A stretch of 64,000 nt of DNA. Origin: Paenibacillus sp. FSL R5-0912. GTDB taxonomy: Bacteria > Bacillota > Bacilli > Paenibacillales > Paenibacillaceae. Location: positions 3,968,001 through 4,032,000 of the forward strand of contig NZ_CP009282.1 in the NCBI RefSeq assembly GCF_000758605.1, given 5' to 3'. Shown here piece by piece: positions 9,392 through 18,670 of this stretch; position 1 is the stretch's first letter; every line of letters starts with the position of its first letter. Both the position numbers and the translations under genes were made by a program. Under the pieces are notes generated by a model. That model was not told the DNA's origin and ran no database searches. It saw only the letters and a program-made list of their open reading frames with translations.

Positions 9392-9456
9392 ACGTTTAAA
9401 AGATCACGTTTTTACGGGAATGCATCATCGTAGCTGCAGAGAGATGGTTCTATAAT
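9392..9456 (+). promoter_or_regulatory. Promoter region of the ABC transporter/catabolic operon
   Basis: A perfect TATAAT lies at 9451-9456, but no -35 hexamer stands at 17 bp, which suggests an activator-dependent promoter. Upstream are direct repeats ACGTTT (9392-9397 and 9406-9411) and TTACGGGAA (9412-9420), the latter identical to 5830-5838 upstream of the response regulator. Confidence 0.5.
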
Positions 9457-9480
9457 AAGTCCATGAAAGGAGTAATGGAC

Positions 9481-10416
9481 ATGACTAGAGCCACTGGATT
9501 CTCAAGATTCATCCATGCCATGTGGAAGTACAAGGCGCTGACGCTAATGATGCTGCCGGCCGTTCTTGTCCTTCTGGCGCACAGCTATTTACCGATGTTC
9601 GGTATATTTATTGCGTTCAAGAATGTGAATTACATTGACGGAATTTGGGGGAGTCCATGGGTAGGGTTTGATAATTTCAAATTCCTGTTCTCCTCGGGGG
9701 ACATGTGGAGAATTGTAAGAAACACACTCCTGTACAGCTTAACCTTTATGATTATTAATTTAGTGCTGTCGGTATCGATCGCGGTGGCTATCAATGAGAT
9801 CCGGCGGCGGTTTCTGGCAAAAGCTTACCAAAGCTTCATTATCCTGCCACACTTCCTGTCAATGGTCGTAGTGAGTTATCTCGTATACGCTTTCCTGCAG
9901 CCGGATCATGGCTTCATTAATGCCACCGTCCTCAAAGCCTTCGGGCAGGATGCGGTGTTCTGGTATTCGGAGAAGGAATACTGGCCTTATATCCTGGTGT
10001 TTGTGAACGCCTGGAAGCATGCCGGCTTCGGTGCTGTAATCTACATTGCGGCGATCGCCGGAATTGACCCCGAATACTATGAGGCTGCTCTCATCGACGG
10101 GGCTTCCAAGTGGAAGCAGATTACGAACATTACGATTCCTTTTATCCGGCCGGTCATTATTATTATGACGATTCTGTCGATGGGAAGTATCTTCAGTTCA
10201 GACTTCGGGCTGTTCTTCCAGGTGCCCATGAACTCAGGGGCATTGTATCCGGTTACGGATACCGTGGATACGTATGTATACCGGGCCTTGATGCAATTAA
10301 ATGATATCGGGATGTCCTCGGCCACGGCGCTTGTTCAATCGGTGGTTGGGTTTATCATGGTGATCGCAACCAATAGCGCGGTCAGACAAATTGACCGGGA
10401 ACAGGCATTATTCTAA
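9481..10416 (+). CDS. LplB-type ABC transporter permease, oligosaccharide import
   Basis: An inner-membrane permease of about 311 residues with six predicted transmembrane helices. The EAA loop EAALIDGASKWKQITNITIP is the contact site for the ATPase. The start at 9481 is chosen because AAAGGAG (9466-9472) lies 8 nt upstream; the in-frame ATG at 9475 is too close and the one at 9463 precedes the site. It is first in the transport operon and pairs with the permease at 10433 and the lipoprotein at 11422. As usual for this class, no ATPase is encoded nearby, so a shared MsmX-like ATPase elsewhere is expected. Likely cargo: lyase-processed xanthan oligosaccharides, by context. Confidence 0.92.
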   Translation: MTRATGFSRFIHAMWKYKALTLMMLPAVLVLLAHSYLPMFGIFIAFKNVNYIDGIWGSPWVGFDNFKFLFSSGDMWRIVRNTLLYSLTFMIINLVLSVSIAVAINEIRRRFLAKAYQSFIILPHFLSMVVVSYLVYAFLQPDHGFINATVLKAFGQDAVFWYSEKEYWPYILVFVNAWKHAGFGAVIYIAAIAGIDPEYYEAALIDGASKWKQITNITIPFIRPVIIIMTILSMGSIFSSDFGLFFQVPMNSGALYPVTDTVDTYVYRALMQLNDIGMSSATALVQSVVGFIMVIATNSAVRQIDREQALF

Positions 10417-10432
10417 ATAAAGGAGAACAATC

Positions 10433-11344
10433 ATGGCCAACGACTCCGGCAGCCGCATCGGCGGAATTTCTGTAGCTTCCAGTTTAATTTTAAACATTGC
10501 TTTTGTAATCCTCTCATTAATCTGCTTTTTGCCTGTTCTGCTAGTCATTATTGTATCCTTCACAGACGGACAGTCCATTCTGACTCAGGGATACAGCTTT
10601 GTTCCGGATAAATGGTCGTTGATTGCCTACGAATCCATCTTTAAGGATTTTCAGACGATTGTGTCGGGCTACCGGGTGAGCTTCACCATAACCATTCTTG
10701 GCACAGCGCTCAGTGTGCTACTCATGGCACTGTATGCCTATCCCATTTCACGTGCGGATTATCCGTTCCGTAATGCATTTACGTTCTTTTTGTTCTTCAC
10801 GATGTTGTTTAATGGCGGGATGGTCAGCAGATATCTAATTTACACACAGGTGCTGCATATCAAGGATTCCTATATGGCGCTGATCCTGCCCATGCTGATT
10901 GTGCCATTCAACGTAATCATTATGCGGACCTTTTTCCAGACGACCATTCATCCTGCAGTGATTGAATCGGCAAGAATTGACGGTGCGGGTGAGCTTAGAA
11001 TCTTCCTGCGGATCGTTCTGCCGCTCTCGTTGCCTGTCCTGGCAACCATGGCCTTGTTCAGCACAATCGGTTATTGGAACGACTGGTTCAATGCGCTGCT
11101 GTATGTCAGCAGTGAGGACAAATATCCGCTCCAGTATTTGATGATGCGTGTCCTCAATGATGTGCAGTATCTGCGCAATAATGTGGAGCTGGCTGCCCAG
11201 AATCCAACGATGATGAAGAACCTGCCGAATGAATCCTTGCAGATGGCCATGGCTGTCATTGGGATGGGGCCGATTCTGATCGCGTATCCTTTCTTTCAGA
11301 AATATTTTGTCAAAGGCCTCACAGTAGGGGCTGTTAAGGGCTAA
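10433..11344 (+). CDS. LplC/YtcP-type ABC transporter permease
   Basis: A 303-residue partner permease with six transmembrane helices. The EAA loop reads ESARIDGAGELRIFLRIVLP, and the C-terminus (KGLTVGAVKG) is typical of the YtcP/LplC group. An AAAGGAGAAC ribosome binding site precedes ATG 10433, 16 nt after the previous stop. It forms the heterodimeric membrane channel with the upstream permease and works with the following binding protein. Confidence 0.93.
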   Translation: MANDSGSRIGGISVASSLILNIAFVILSLICFLPVLLVIIVSFTDGQSILTQGYSFVPDKWSLIAYESIFKDFQTIVSGYRVSFTITILGTALSVLLMALYAYPISRADYPFRNAFTFFLFFTMLFNGGMVSRYLIYTQVLHIKDSYMALILPMLIVPFNVIIMRTFFQTTIHPAVIESARIDGAGELRIFLRIVLPLSLPVLATMALFSTIGYWNDWFNALLYVSSEDKYPLQYLMMRVLNDVQYLRNNVELAAQNPTMMKNLPNESLQMAMAVIGMGPILIAYPFFQKYFVKGLTVGAVKG

Positions 11345-11421
11345 AGCAGCGGTGGAACCGGCAAGCAGCATATTCTGTCTGCCGTTCTATATATAAGCTT
11401 AATAATCTAGGGAGGGTTAAT

Positions 11422-12993
11422 ATGAAAAAGGTAAAAGGACGTAAACCGCTATTCACAGCGATTGTTCTGGTTCTTGCGTTATCCTTACAGGCATGCTCTG
11501 GCGGTAATAACGGGGGTACTTCCGAACCGGCAGCATCAAAAGGCACGGAGAGCACGAGTACTGCGGCGCCTGCTGACAGTCCGGAATCGCTGAAGCCTTA
11601 CGAGGTGTCGATTATCTACTTCGGTGCGCCGCAGCGGGATGATGCGCTGGTCGAAGCTAAGCTCAGTGAATATTTCAAAGAGAAATTCAATGCCACCGTT
11701 GATCTTCAGCCGATCGCCTCCAGCGAATACAAGCAGAAGACCGAGCTGATGTTAAATGCCGGTGAGCCGATGGATCTTGTGTTTACAGCCTCATGGCTTA
11801 ATTTCTTCGGCAACGTCTCCAAGGGGGCCTTCCTGGATCTGGATGATCTGCTGGCCAAATACGGGCAGGGCATCTCGGAGAACCTCAACCCGATCTACCT
11901 TGAGGCTCCGCGCTACAAAGGGAAGCTGTATGGGATTCCCACAAACAAAGAGATTACCCAGGGCAAGGCCTACACTTACCGGAAAGATATAGTCGACAAA
12001 TATAGTATTCCGATTGAGGATATTAAGACGATGTCAGATTTTGAACCCTGGTTCAAGCTGCTGAAGGAGAAAGAGCCGGCATTGATTCTGGATTTCATTA
12101 AGGAGTCGGGTGAAGGCATGATGTATGAGACCCGCTCGAACTTCCGCGTTATCGGGCCGACGCCTAATAAGATTCCTTTGTTCTTATATGATTATACAAA
12201 TACAGATAACATCCAGATAAAGTCGGTTGTTGATCCGGAAATCTCATCGATTGCCAAAGCGGAGTATGAGCTGAACCGCAGCTACTATGAGAAGGGCTAC
12301 ATCAATAGCGATGCAGCTACAACAACGACTGACATCGGTGATTTAAGAAAACAGGGTAAAATCTGGATGCAGCAGGCCGTCTGGAAGCCGGGGGCTGATA
12401 TTGAATTGAAAATTGCCACGGACAATAAATATGATTTCGTCTCTAAGGTTATCGAAGAACCTATTGTAACCACGGACCTTGCCGCCGGATCGATGTTCTC
12501 CATCTCCCGCACCTCCAAAGATCCGGAACGGGCCATGATGGTATTAAATGCGCTGCATACTGATCCTTATGCCGTGAACCTGTTCGTTAACGGAATTGAA
12601 GGCACTCACTATAAGAAGATTAGCGAGAACCGCATCGAGCCGATTGCCGATTCCGGATATGGCACCAGCGCCCTGTTCTGGGTGATCGGTAATCAGCTCA
12701 TCAATTATCTCAAGCCGGGTCAGCCTGATGATTTGTATTCAAGCTGGAAGGAATTCAACAATGAGGCCAAACGTTCACCGCTGTTAGGGTTCGTATTCGA
12801 TGAGTCGTCCGTCAAAAACGAGATTACTCAGCTCACCTCGGTCATTGGCGAGTACCGGGCCGCAAGCACGGGGGCAATTCCTGACCCTGCCAAAATGCTT
12901 GAGGAAAGAAATGAGAAATTAAAGAAGGCCGGCATTGAGAAGGTCCAAACAGAATTGCAGACCCAAATTGATGCCTGGAAAGCAGCTCAATAA
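11422..12993 (+). CDS. Extracellular oligosaccharide-binding lipoprotein of the xanthan-locus transporter
   Basis: A 523-residue solute-binding protein. It has a lipoprotein signal with lipobox LSLQAC at about residues 20-25, then a Gly/Ser/Ala-rich linker, then a family 1-type extracellular solute-binding fold (YFGAPQRDDALVEAKLSEYF near the start). AGGGAGG precedes the ATG. The length and linker match LplA/YtcQ-type receptors for large oligosaccharides. It is cotranscribed with the two permeases. A hairpin follows its stop codon, a common way to keep binding-protein mRNA more abundant than downstream catabolic mRNA. Confidence 0.93.
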   Translation: MKKVKGRKPLFTAIVLVLALSLQACSGGNNGGTSEPAASKGTESTSTAAPADSPESLKPYEVSIIYFGAPQRDDALVEAKLSEYFKEKFNATVDLQPIASSEYKQKTELMLNAGEPMDLVFTASWLNFFGNVSKGAFLDLDDLLAKYGQGISENLNPIYLEAPRYKGKLYGIPTNKEITQGKAYTYRKDIVDKYSIPIEDIKTMSDFEPWFKLLKEKEPALILDFIKESGEGMMYETRSNFRVIGPTPNKIPLFLYDYTNTDNIQIKSVVDPEISSIAKAEYELNRSYYEKGYINSDAATTTTDIGDLRKQGKIWMQQAVWKPGADIELKIATDNKYDFVSKVIEEPIVTTDLAAGSMFSISRTSKDPERAMMVLNALHTDPYAVNLFVNGIEGTHYKKISENRIEPIADSGYGTSALFWVIGNQLINYLKPGQPDDLYSSWKEFNNEAKRSPLLGFVFDESSVKNEITQLTSVIGEYRAASTGAIPDPAKMLEERNEKLKKAGIEKVQTELQTQIDAWKAAQ

Positions 12994-13008
12994 TTAACGG
13001 ATTGAAGC

Positions 13009-13045
13009 ATGGCAGGAGGTCTGTTGTTTCAGGACGTCCTGCCAT
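13009..13045 (+). terminator. Intercistronic hairpin after the binding-protein gene
   Basis: A 9-bp perfect stem, ATGGCAGGA (13009-13017) with TCCTGCCAT (13037-13045). No T-run follows, so partial attenuation or mRNA stabilisation of the upstream binding-protein message is more likely than full termination. Confidence 0.5.
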
Positions 13046-13077
13046 TTAACTGTACAAGAGAAAAGGAGACATACACG

Positions 13078-14181
13078 ATGGAGACTTGGATCAATGAGGC
13101 CTGGGATTATTCCCTGGGCAAATTAAGCAACACGCGCTACAGAATCGGAGCAACCTTCCCCAATGCCTCTTACGGCGGAAAATATGATGCGCGTGACCCC
13201 GATTGCTGGACCAACGGGTTCTGGCCCGGAATCCTGTGGCTGGCTTATCGTGCTACCGGCGATGAGGAATACCGGAGGATCGCCGAGAACTGTGAGGAGC
13301 AGCTGGATGCGCCTCTTCAGGAATACGAACAGCTCCATCATGATAACGGATTCCTCTGGAGTCTGTCAGCGGTGGCCGACTACAAGCTCACCGGCAATAT
13401 GCTGTCCAGAAGAAGAGGGCTGATCGCTGCCAGCCATTTAGCCAGCCGCTTTAATCTTAAAGGGCAATTCATCCGTGCCTGGCTGTATGAAGGCAGTGAA
13501 GGCCTGGCTATTATAGATTGCATGATGAATCTTGGTTTACTGTACTGGGCCAGCGAAGAGCTTAAGGACCCGCGGTACCGGCATATAGCCGCTGCACATT
13601 CTGAGATGGCGCTCCGCGAATTCATCCGTCAGGATGGCTCGGTGCACCATATCGTCCGCTTCGATCCCGGAACGGGAGAGCGGATAGAGGCGCTTGGCGG
13701 ACAAGGGTATAGTCCGGATTCCGCCTGGTCCCGCGGATCGGCCTGGGCGATTTACGGATTCGCTATAGGGTACCGCTATACGCGCGACATCCGGTTTCTG
13801 GATGCGGCCAAAGCGGCTTCGGATTATTTCGCCGCACAATTGCCGGAGGATCTTGTGCCTCCGTGGGATTTCCGGGCGCCTGCCGAACAGCTATGGGCCA
13901 AAGATTCAACAGCTGCGGCCTGCGCAGCCAGCGGAATGCTGGAAATTGCCTATCTGCTGGAAGGTGAAGAAGCAGCGCGCTACCGGAAGCTCGGCGCGGC
14001 AATAACGGAATCGCTGTTCCGTCATTACACGCCGGAGGACCCGGCGGAAGAAGCGTTGATTACTAAGGGGACCGGCAGCTTCCCGTCCAATGCCGAAGTA
14101 GAGGTGCCTATCATCTACGGCGACTTTTTCTTTCTGGAAGCCTTGCTGAAGTTAAAGGGAGAGAGCGAAATCTTTTGGTAG
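13078..14181 (+). CDS. GH88 unsaturated glucuronyl hydrolase, cytoplasmic
   Basis: A 367-residue (alpha/alpha)6 enzyme without a signal peptide. GH88 enzymes remove the 4,5-unsaturated glucuronyl residue left at the non-reducing end by polysaccharide lyases, acting by vinyl-ether hydration. The motif HHDNGFLW places Asp89, and AIIDCMMNLGLLYW places Asp147, at positions matching the catalytic Asp88 and Asp149 I recall for Bacillus sp. GL1 UGL. The RGSAWAIYGFAIGY motif is also typical. The start at 13078 follows AAAAGGAG; the upstream in-frame ATG at 13009 lies in the hairpin. Placed between the importer and GH92/PL8, it should act on imported lyase products, releasing unsaturated glucuronate from mannose. 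Confidence 0.93.
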   Translation: METWINEAWDYSLGKLSNTRYRIGATFPNASYGGKYDARDPDCWTNGFWPGILWLAYRATGDEEYRRIAENCEEQLDAPLQEYEQLHHDNGFLWSLSAVADYKLTGNMLSRRRGLIAASHLASRFNLKGQFIRAWLYEGSEGLAIIDCMMNLGLLYWASEELKDPRYRHIAAAHSEMALREFIRQDGSVHHIVRFDPGTGERIEALGGQGYSPDSAWSRGSAWAIYGFAIGYRYTRDIRFLDAAKAASDYFAAQLPEDLVPPWDFRAPAEQLWAKDSTAAACAASGMLEIAYLLEGEEAARYRKLGAAITESLFRHYTPEDPAEEALITKGTGSFPSNAEVEVPIIYGDFFFLEALLKLKGESEIFW

Positions 14182-14217
14182 AGGGAAGGCTTTACCGGCA
14201 ATGAAGGAGGTACAACG

Positions 14218-16386
14218 TTGATGAGAAGAAGAGTGGATTACGTCGATCCGTTTATAGGCGTGGATGGGGAAAACAATTGCTTGTGCGGGCCTTATCTGCC
14301 TGGCAGCATCGTAAGGCTTGGCCCGGATACGCTGCCGCCGCAGCTATCCCACGGCTATGACAGTTCGAGGCCGATTATCCGATTCAGCCATACGCATGTC
14401 AGCGGAACAGGGGGCGGAGGCCGTTACGGCAATGTGGGCTTCACCCCTTATACCGGCATGCAGCGGTTCCATATTGATCCTTACCTTAAGGAGAATGAGC
14501 AGGCCGAAGCAGGATATTACAGCGTGCGATTAATGCCCGCTGCCATACAGGCTGAATTGACCAGCACAGCGCGCACAGGCATCCATCGTTACCGCTTCAG
14601 GGCAGGGGACGCTGCCAACCTGCTGATTGATGCAGGAGCAGTCATTCAGGTAGGCGGAGATGAGCCGGGGAAGACTACCGGCGTCTCCACGGGCGGTTAC
14701 CTTGAAGTGATATCGGAGTACGAGATTGCAGGCCGTTCTGATCTACGCGGGGGCTGGGGGCATGAGTTCCCTTATTCCGTGTACTTCTATATCCGCTTCG
14801 ATCAGCCGATGAAGAGCAGCCTGCTGGCAGACGCCGGCGGAGTACGGCGTAGCCCGTCTGTAGATGGCCCGAATTGTAAGGCTTCCCTTAGCTTCGGTGA
14901 CTGCGGAGTTCTGGTGGCGAAGACGGGTATTTCTTATGTAAGTGTCGGCAAGGCCAGAGCCAGTGTGGACCGGGAGGCGTCTGCCGGATTCAATGAAATC
15001 CGGCAAGCGGCCAGTAGCATCTGGGAGGATAAACTAAGCAGAGTCACGGTGGAAGGGGGGAGCGAGGAGCATACACGGCTGTTCTATACCCTGATGACCC
15101 GGCTGTTCTGTATGCCGAGTGACTTGGGTGTAGACGATGAGAACTTCGCCTGGGAATCCGGGGTCCGGCACTTCACTGATCTGTATGCACTGTGGGACAG
15201 CGTCCGAAATGCCAACTCGTTGATTACACTGCTCGACCCGCAGCTTGAAGCGGATATCCTCAATTGTCTGCTGGATATCGCGGATCATACCGGCTGGCTG
15301 CCGGACGCCTGGATTATGGGACATAGCGCGATGATTCAAGGAGGAAGCTCCGCAGATGTGCTGTTCTGTGAAGCGGCGCTTAAGAAGCTTGAGGGAATCG
15401 ACTATGCCAAAGCCCTGAAGCAAATGCGCAAGAATAATGAGGTTACGTCCCCGGACACCTGGCTCTATGGCCGTCACCTGAAGGATTATCATTCCCTGGG
15501 GTACTTGTCGACGGATGTGAAGAAGAACTGTGTATCCCGTCATATGGAGTATACCTATCAGGACTGGTGTATCGGCCGGTTAGCTGAGGTTCTCGGTCAG
15601 GATAAGACAGCCGAAGAGTATTATCAAAGCTCGGAGAAGCTATGGAATTTATGGAGGGAGGATCTCAAATGCTTCGCGCCCCGGCTTCCGGACGGGGAAT
15701 GGGCAAGGTCCTTTGACCCCACATCCTGCCTGCCGGATTCATGGAATGATCCTTACTTCTACGAAGGAACCAGCCTGCAATGGTCGTTCAGCACGCATCA
15801 TGACTTTCATGGACTGGTCGAACGGCATGGGGGGAGAGAAGCTTTTATCAGGCATTTAGACCGTTTTTTTGACGGCGGATTCTATAACTCCAAAGAAACG
15901 ATGCTGCATATTCCTTATTTATATATTTATGCGGGAAGACCCGACCGGGCGGCTGACCGGGTCCGGGAATGTCTGGAGACATACTTCAGGGCTGAACGTG
16001 ACGGATTGGGTGATAACGAAGATATGGGCTGTCAGAGTGCCTTTTTCATCTGTTCAGCTATGGGGTTGTACCCTTTGATGGGTCAGGACATCTATTTCCT
16101 CGTTCCACCGTTTTTCAATAAGGTAACCCTGCTGTTGGGAGCGAAGGAGACTCCCGTTCCTTTGACGATCGAGACTCAGGGTGAATGCAGCGGGTCCGGC
16201 AACCGGTATATAAGGTCTGCTTCAATCAACGGTATGGAATTGAACCGTGCCTGGGTCCGCCATGAAGAAATCGCCGGAGGAGGCACGCTTCTGCTGGAGC
16301 TTGGTTCTGAAGCCGGAGAGTGGGGAAGCATGATTCCACCTTCTCCGCTCACGGAACGGGAGCAAGGCAAACAAACATCATGGTAG
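14218..16386 (+). CDS. GH92-family alpha-mannosidase, cytoplasmic
   Basis: A 722-residue enzyme with the GH92 N-terminal signature VDYVDPFIGVDGENNC, the SHTHVSGTG motif, ALWDSVRNANSL, and the C-terminal block LGDNEDMGCQSAFF. GH92 enzymes are calcium-dependent inverting exo-alpha-mannosidases. Many are secreted, but this one has no signal peptide. The usual N-D-D-x-G catalytic motif appears here as N600-E601-D602-M603-G604, so one acidic residue is Glu instead of Asp. AAGGAGG (14204-14210) serves either TTG 14218 (7 nt) or ATG 14221 (10 nt). After GH88 exposes the inner alpha-1,3-linked mannose of a xanthan side chain, this enzyme is the natural candidate to remove it. Specificity is inferred from context. 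Confidence 0.88.
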   Translation: MMRRRVDYVDPFIGVDGENNCLCGPYLPGSIVRLGPDTLPPQLSHGYDSSRPIIRFSHTHVSGTGGGGRYGNVGFTPYTGMQRFHIDPYLKENEQAEAGYYSVRLMPAAIQAELTSTARTGIHRYRFRAGDAANLLIDAGAVIQVGGDEPGKTTGVSTGGYLEVISEYEIAGRSDLRGGWGHEFPYSVYFYIRFDQPMKSSLLADAGGVRRSPSVDGPNCKASLSFGDCGVLVAKTGISYVSVGKARASVDREASAGFNEIRQAASSIWEDKLSRVTVEGGSEEHTRLFYTLMTRLFCMPSDLGVDDENFAWESGVRHFTDLYALWDSVRNANSLITLLDPQLEADILNCLLDIADHTGWLPDAWIMGHSAMIQGGSSADVLFCEAALKKLEGIDYAKALKQMRKNNEVTSPDTWLYGRHLKDYHSLGYLSTDVKKNCVSRHMEYTYQDWCIGRLAEVLGQDKTAEEYYQSSEKLWNLWREDLKCFAPRLPDGEWARSFDPTSCLPDSWNDPYFYEGTSLQWSFSTHHDFHGLVERHGGREAFIRHLDRFFDGGFYNSKETMLHIPYLYIYAGRPDRAADRVRECLETYFRAERDGLGDNEDMGCQSAFFICSAMGLYPLMGQDIYFLVPPFFNKVTLLLGAKETPVPLTIETQGECSGSGNRYIRSASINGMELNRAWVRHEEIAGGGTLLLELGSEAGEWGSMIPPSPLTEREQGKQTSW

Positions 16387-16411
16387 GCGCTGGCTCAAGG
16401 AGAGAATACGC

Positions 16412-18670
16412 ATGCAGATTCTGAAAAACAAATGGCTGCAATATATCTCGGGAGATACGCTGAGTCATGAATCGCTGCAAAGTGTCAGGCATGATCAGGA
16501 GACGATGCTCTATCACCAGGTGTTGATATGGGCTGATGTTCCTTATGCTGAGAACGCTTCGGATGTGTTTATGATCATCGGCAGATTAAGAGGGATGGCA
16601 ATCGCTTTGAAGTCATCACGGTCTCCTTGTTATCTGGACTCTACATTAAGGCAGCAGGTGATCTATGGATTGGAATGGCTAAATGCACAGAGATACAACG
16701 AAAGCTGCCGTCCCTATGGAAACTGGTGGTATTGGGAGATTGGCGTGTCGATTGCGCTGCTGGAAACACTGCTGCTCATGGAGCAGCTGCTGGATACAGA
16801 ACTTATAGAGCGGCTGCTCCTCACCATAGACAAATATGTGGGCGATCCGGCGTTTCATGCACAGTGGTTCGTGGCTAAGGCTCCGCCGTCCACCGGAGCG
16901 AATCTGGTCTGGAAGTCTACGGCAGTTGCTCTTGCTGCCGTTATTCAGGGCGACGGGCAGAAGCTGTCCGCCGCCCTTAGTGCGCTGCTTCCGGTATTCA
17001 AGAATGCTAGCGAAGGGGACGGCTTCTATGAGGACGGCTCCTTTATTCAGCATGATAAATACGCGTACACCGGCGGATATGGGGTCTCACTGCTGCAGGA
17101 TGTGGTCCGCCTGATGGTGTGGCTACATGATACTCCTTGGGAATTTCCGGGTGAAGCCCGCGATTTGACAGCCAAGTGGATTGAAGCTTCATTTGTGCCC
17201 CTTATGTTCCGGGGATCTATGCTGGATATGGCCAGCGGCAGGGAAATCTCGCGGGCAGATTCGCAGAATCATGAGAGCGGACATTCGGTGATCACCTCCT
17301 GCTTACGCTTCTCGCGCATACTGGATGAAGTAGAGCAGGTACGGCTGCTCTCCAGAGTGAAAGGGTGGATTGTGGCTGACACGTATAAATCCTATACAGC
17401 CGGTGCACCGCCAGATACTGCCGCACAAGCCAGAGCTCTGCTGGACAATGAACTCGTGCAGCCTGCCCGGGAAGAAGCCTTCTGCAAGCTGTTTGCGCAT
17501 ATGGACCGGGTGGTGCTGCAGGGTCCGGGTTTTGCTTACTCCATTAGTATGTTCTCCAGCCGGATCTATAGCTATGAATCTATCAATGGGGAAAATCTAA
17601 AGGGCTGGTATACTTCGTATGGCATGTGCCAGCTGTATAATAGTGACTTGGGGCAATATGCCGATGCTTACTGGCCGACGGTTGATCCCTGCCGCCTGCC
17701 CGGAACTACAGTAACTAATATGCGGAAGGAAGACGGAGCCGGGCAAGGCCGTTTAAGCACCAAGTCTTTTGTCGGCGGGGCCGTACTTCATAACCAGTGC
17801 GGCGCCATCGTCATGGAATTGGAGGATGTAGTTAACGAGGCCGATGGACTGACAGCGCTCAAAAGCTGGTTTTTGTTCGGAAACCATATTATCGCCTTAG
17901 GAACGGATATTACGAGCCGTAATTCCGCTAAAGTGGAAACGATTATAGACAACCGGAAATTGAGCCCGTTGGGAGAACATGTGATTACAGCAGACGGAAC
18001 AAGGATCTGCCGGAAGCCTGGATCTGGCGAGATAGAGACCCTTAACCCCAAATGGATTCATATGGCGGGCAGTGAGCGGGGAGCAGATGTGGGCTTCTTC
18101 TTTCCTGAGCAATGCTGTGTACATGCCATGCGTGAACAGCGGCAAGGGACCTGGAAGGAAATCAACGATGCCGGTTCACCTGAGAAGATGGAACGGTTCT
18201 ATCAGATGTTGTGGTTCGATCATGGCGAAGCCCCGGCGGGAGATACCTATGCATATGTGCTTCTGCCTGGCTACAGTGAGCAAGAGACTGCTTGTTTTGC
18301 TGAGGAACCAAGGGTGAGAATCCTGGAATTGAATGCTCAGGTGCATGCGGTTGAAGATTCTGAACTGGGAATTACAGCAGCCCATTTCTGGAAGCCCGGC
18401 TGGTATACAAGTGGGGGGATTGCTTGCAGCAGTCAAGCCTCCATTGTGCTGCAAAGGAATCCGGCAGGCTGGAGCCTGGCTATAGCCGATCCGACACAAA
18501 GGCAGCGCAGTCTGATCGAAATCGGGATTGAATTCAATCACCCTGTTACCCGAGTGATGAACAAGTCAGACCGGATAACGGTAGAACACATTGAACCCGG
18601 GAAGGTGAGACTGTGGTTTGACCCGGATGGTGCCGGGGGAGCCTCGTTTCACGTTGAGCTTGGGACCTAG
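16412..18670 (+). CDS. Cytoplasmic PL8-family polysaccharide lyase lacking the pyruvate-binding residues
   Basis: A 752-residue PL8 lyase (hyaluronate/chondroitin/xanthan lyase family) with an (alpha/alpha) toroid followed by beta-sandwiches. Catalytic residues are conserved: Asn164 (TGAN), His214 (FIQH), Tyr223 (TGGY, nine after the His), and Arg277/Arg281 in GREISR. There is no signal peptide; the protein starts MQILKNKWLQYISG after AAGGAGAG. It is about 240 residues shorter at its C-terminus than the secreted paralogue and lacks the golvesin-like domain. Where Bacillus GL1 xanthan lyase has Tyr315 and Arg612 for the pyruvate ketal, this protein has Asp283 and Asp586/Ala587. It is last in the import/catabolism operon, so it probably cleaves imported, non-pyruvylated side chains. 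That role is inferred. Confidence 0.88.
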   Translation: MQILKNKWLQYISGDTLSHESLQSVRHDQETMLYHQVLIWADVPYAENASDVFMIIGRLRGMAIALKSSRSPCYLDSTLRQQVIYGLEWLNAQRYNESCRPYGNWWYWEIGVSIALLETLLLMEQLLDTELIERLLLTIDKYVGDPAFHAQWFVAKAPPSTGANLVWKSTAVALAAVIQGDGQKLSAALSALLPVFKNASEGDGFYEDGSFIQHDKYAYTGGYGVSLLQDVVRLMVWLHDTPWEFPGEARDLTAKWIEASFVPLMFRGSMLDMASGREISRADSQNHESGHSVITSCLRFSRILDEVEQVRLLSRVKGWIVADTYKSYTAGAPPDTAAQARALLDNELVQPAREEAFCKLFAHMDRVVLQGPGFAYSISMFSSRIYSYESINGENLKGWYTSYGMCQLYNSDLGQYADAYWPTVDPCRLPGTTVTNMRKEDGAGQGRLSTKSFVGGAVLHNQCGAIVMELEDVVNEADGLTALKSWFLFGNHIIALGTDITSRNSAKVETIIDNRKLSPLGEHVITADGTRICRKPGSGEIETLNPKWIHMAGSERGADVGFFFPEQCCVHAMREQRQGTWKEINDAGSPEKMERFYQMLWFDHGEAPAGDTYAYVLLPGYSEQETACFAEEPRVRILELNAQVHAVEDSELGITAAHFWKPGWYTSGGIACSSQASIVLQRNPAGWSLAIADPTQRQRSLIEIGIEFNHPVTRVMNKSDRITVEHIEPGKVRLWFDPDGAGGASFHVELGT

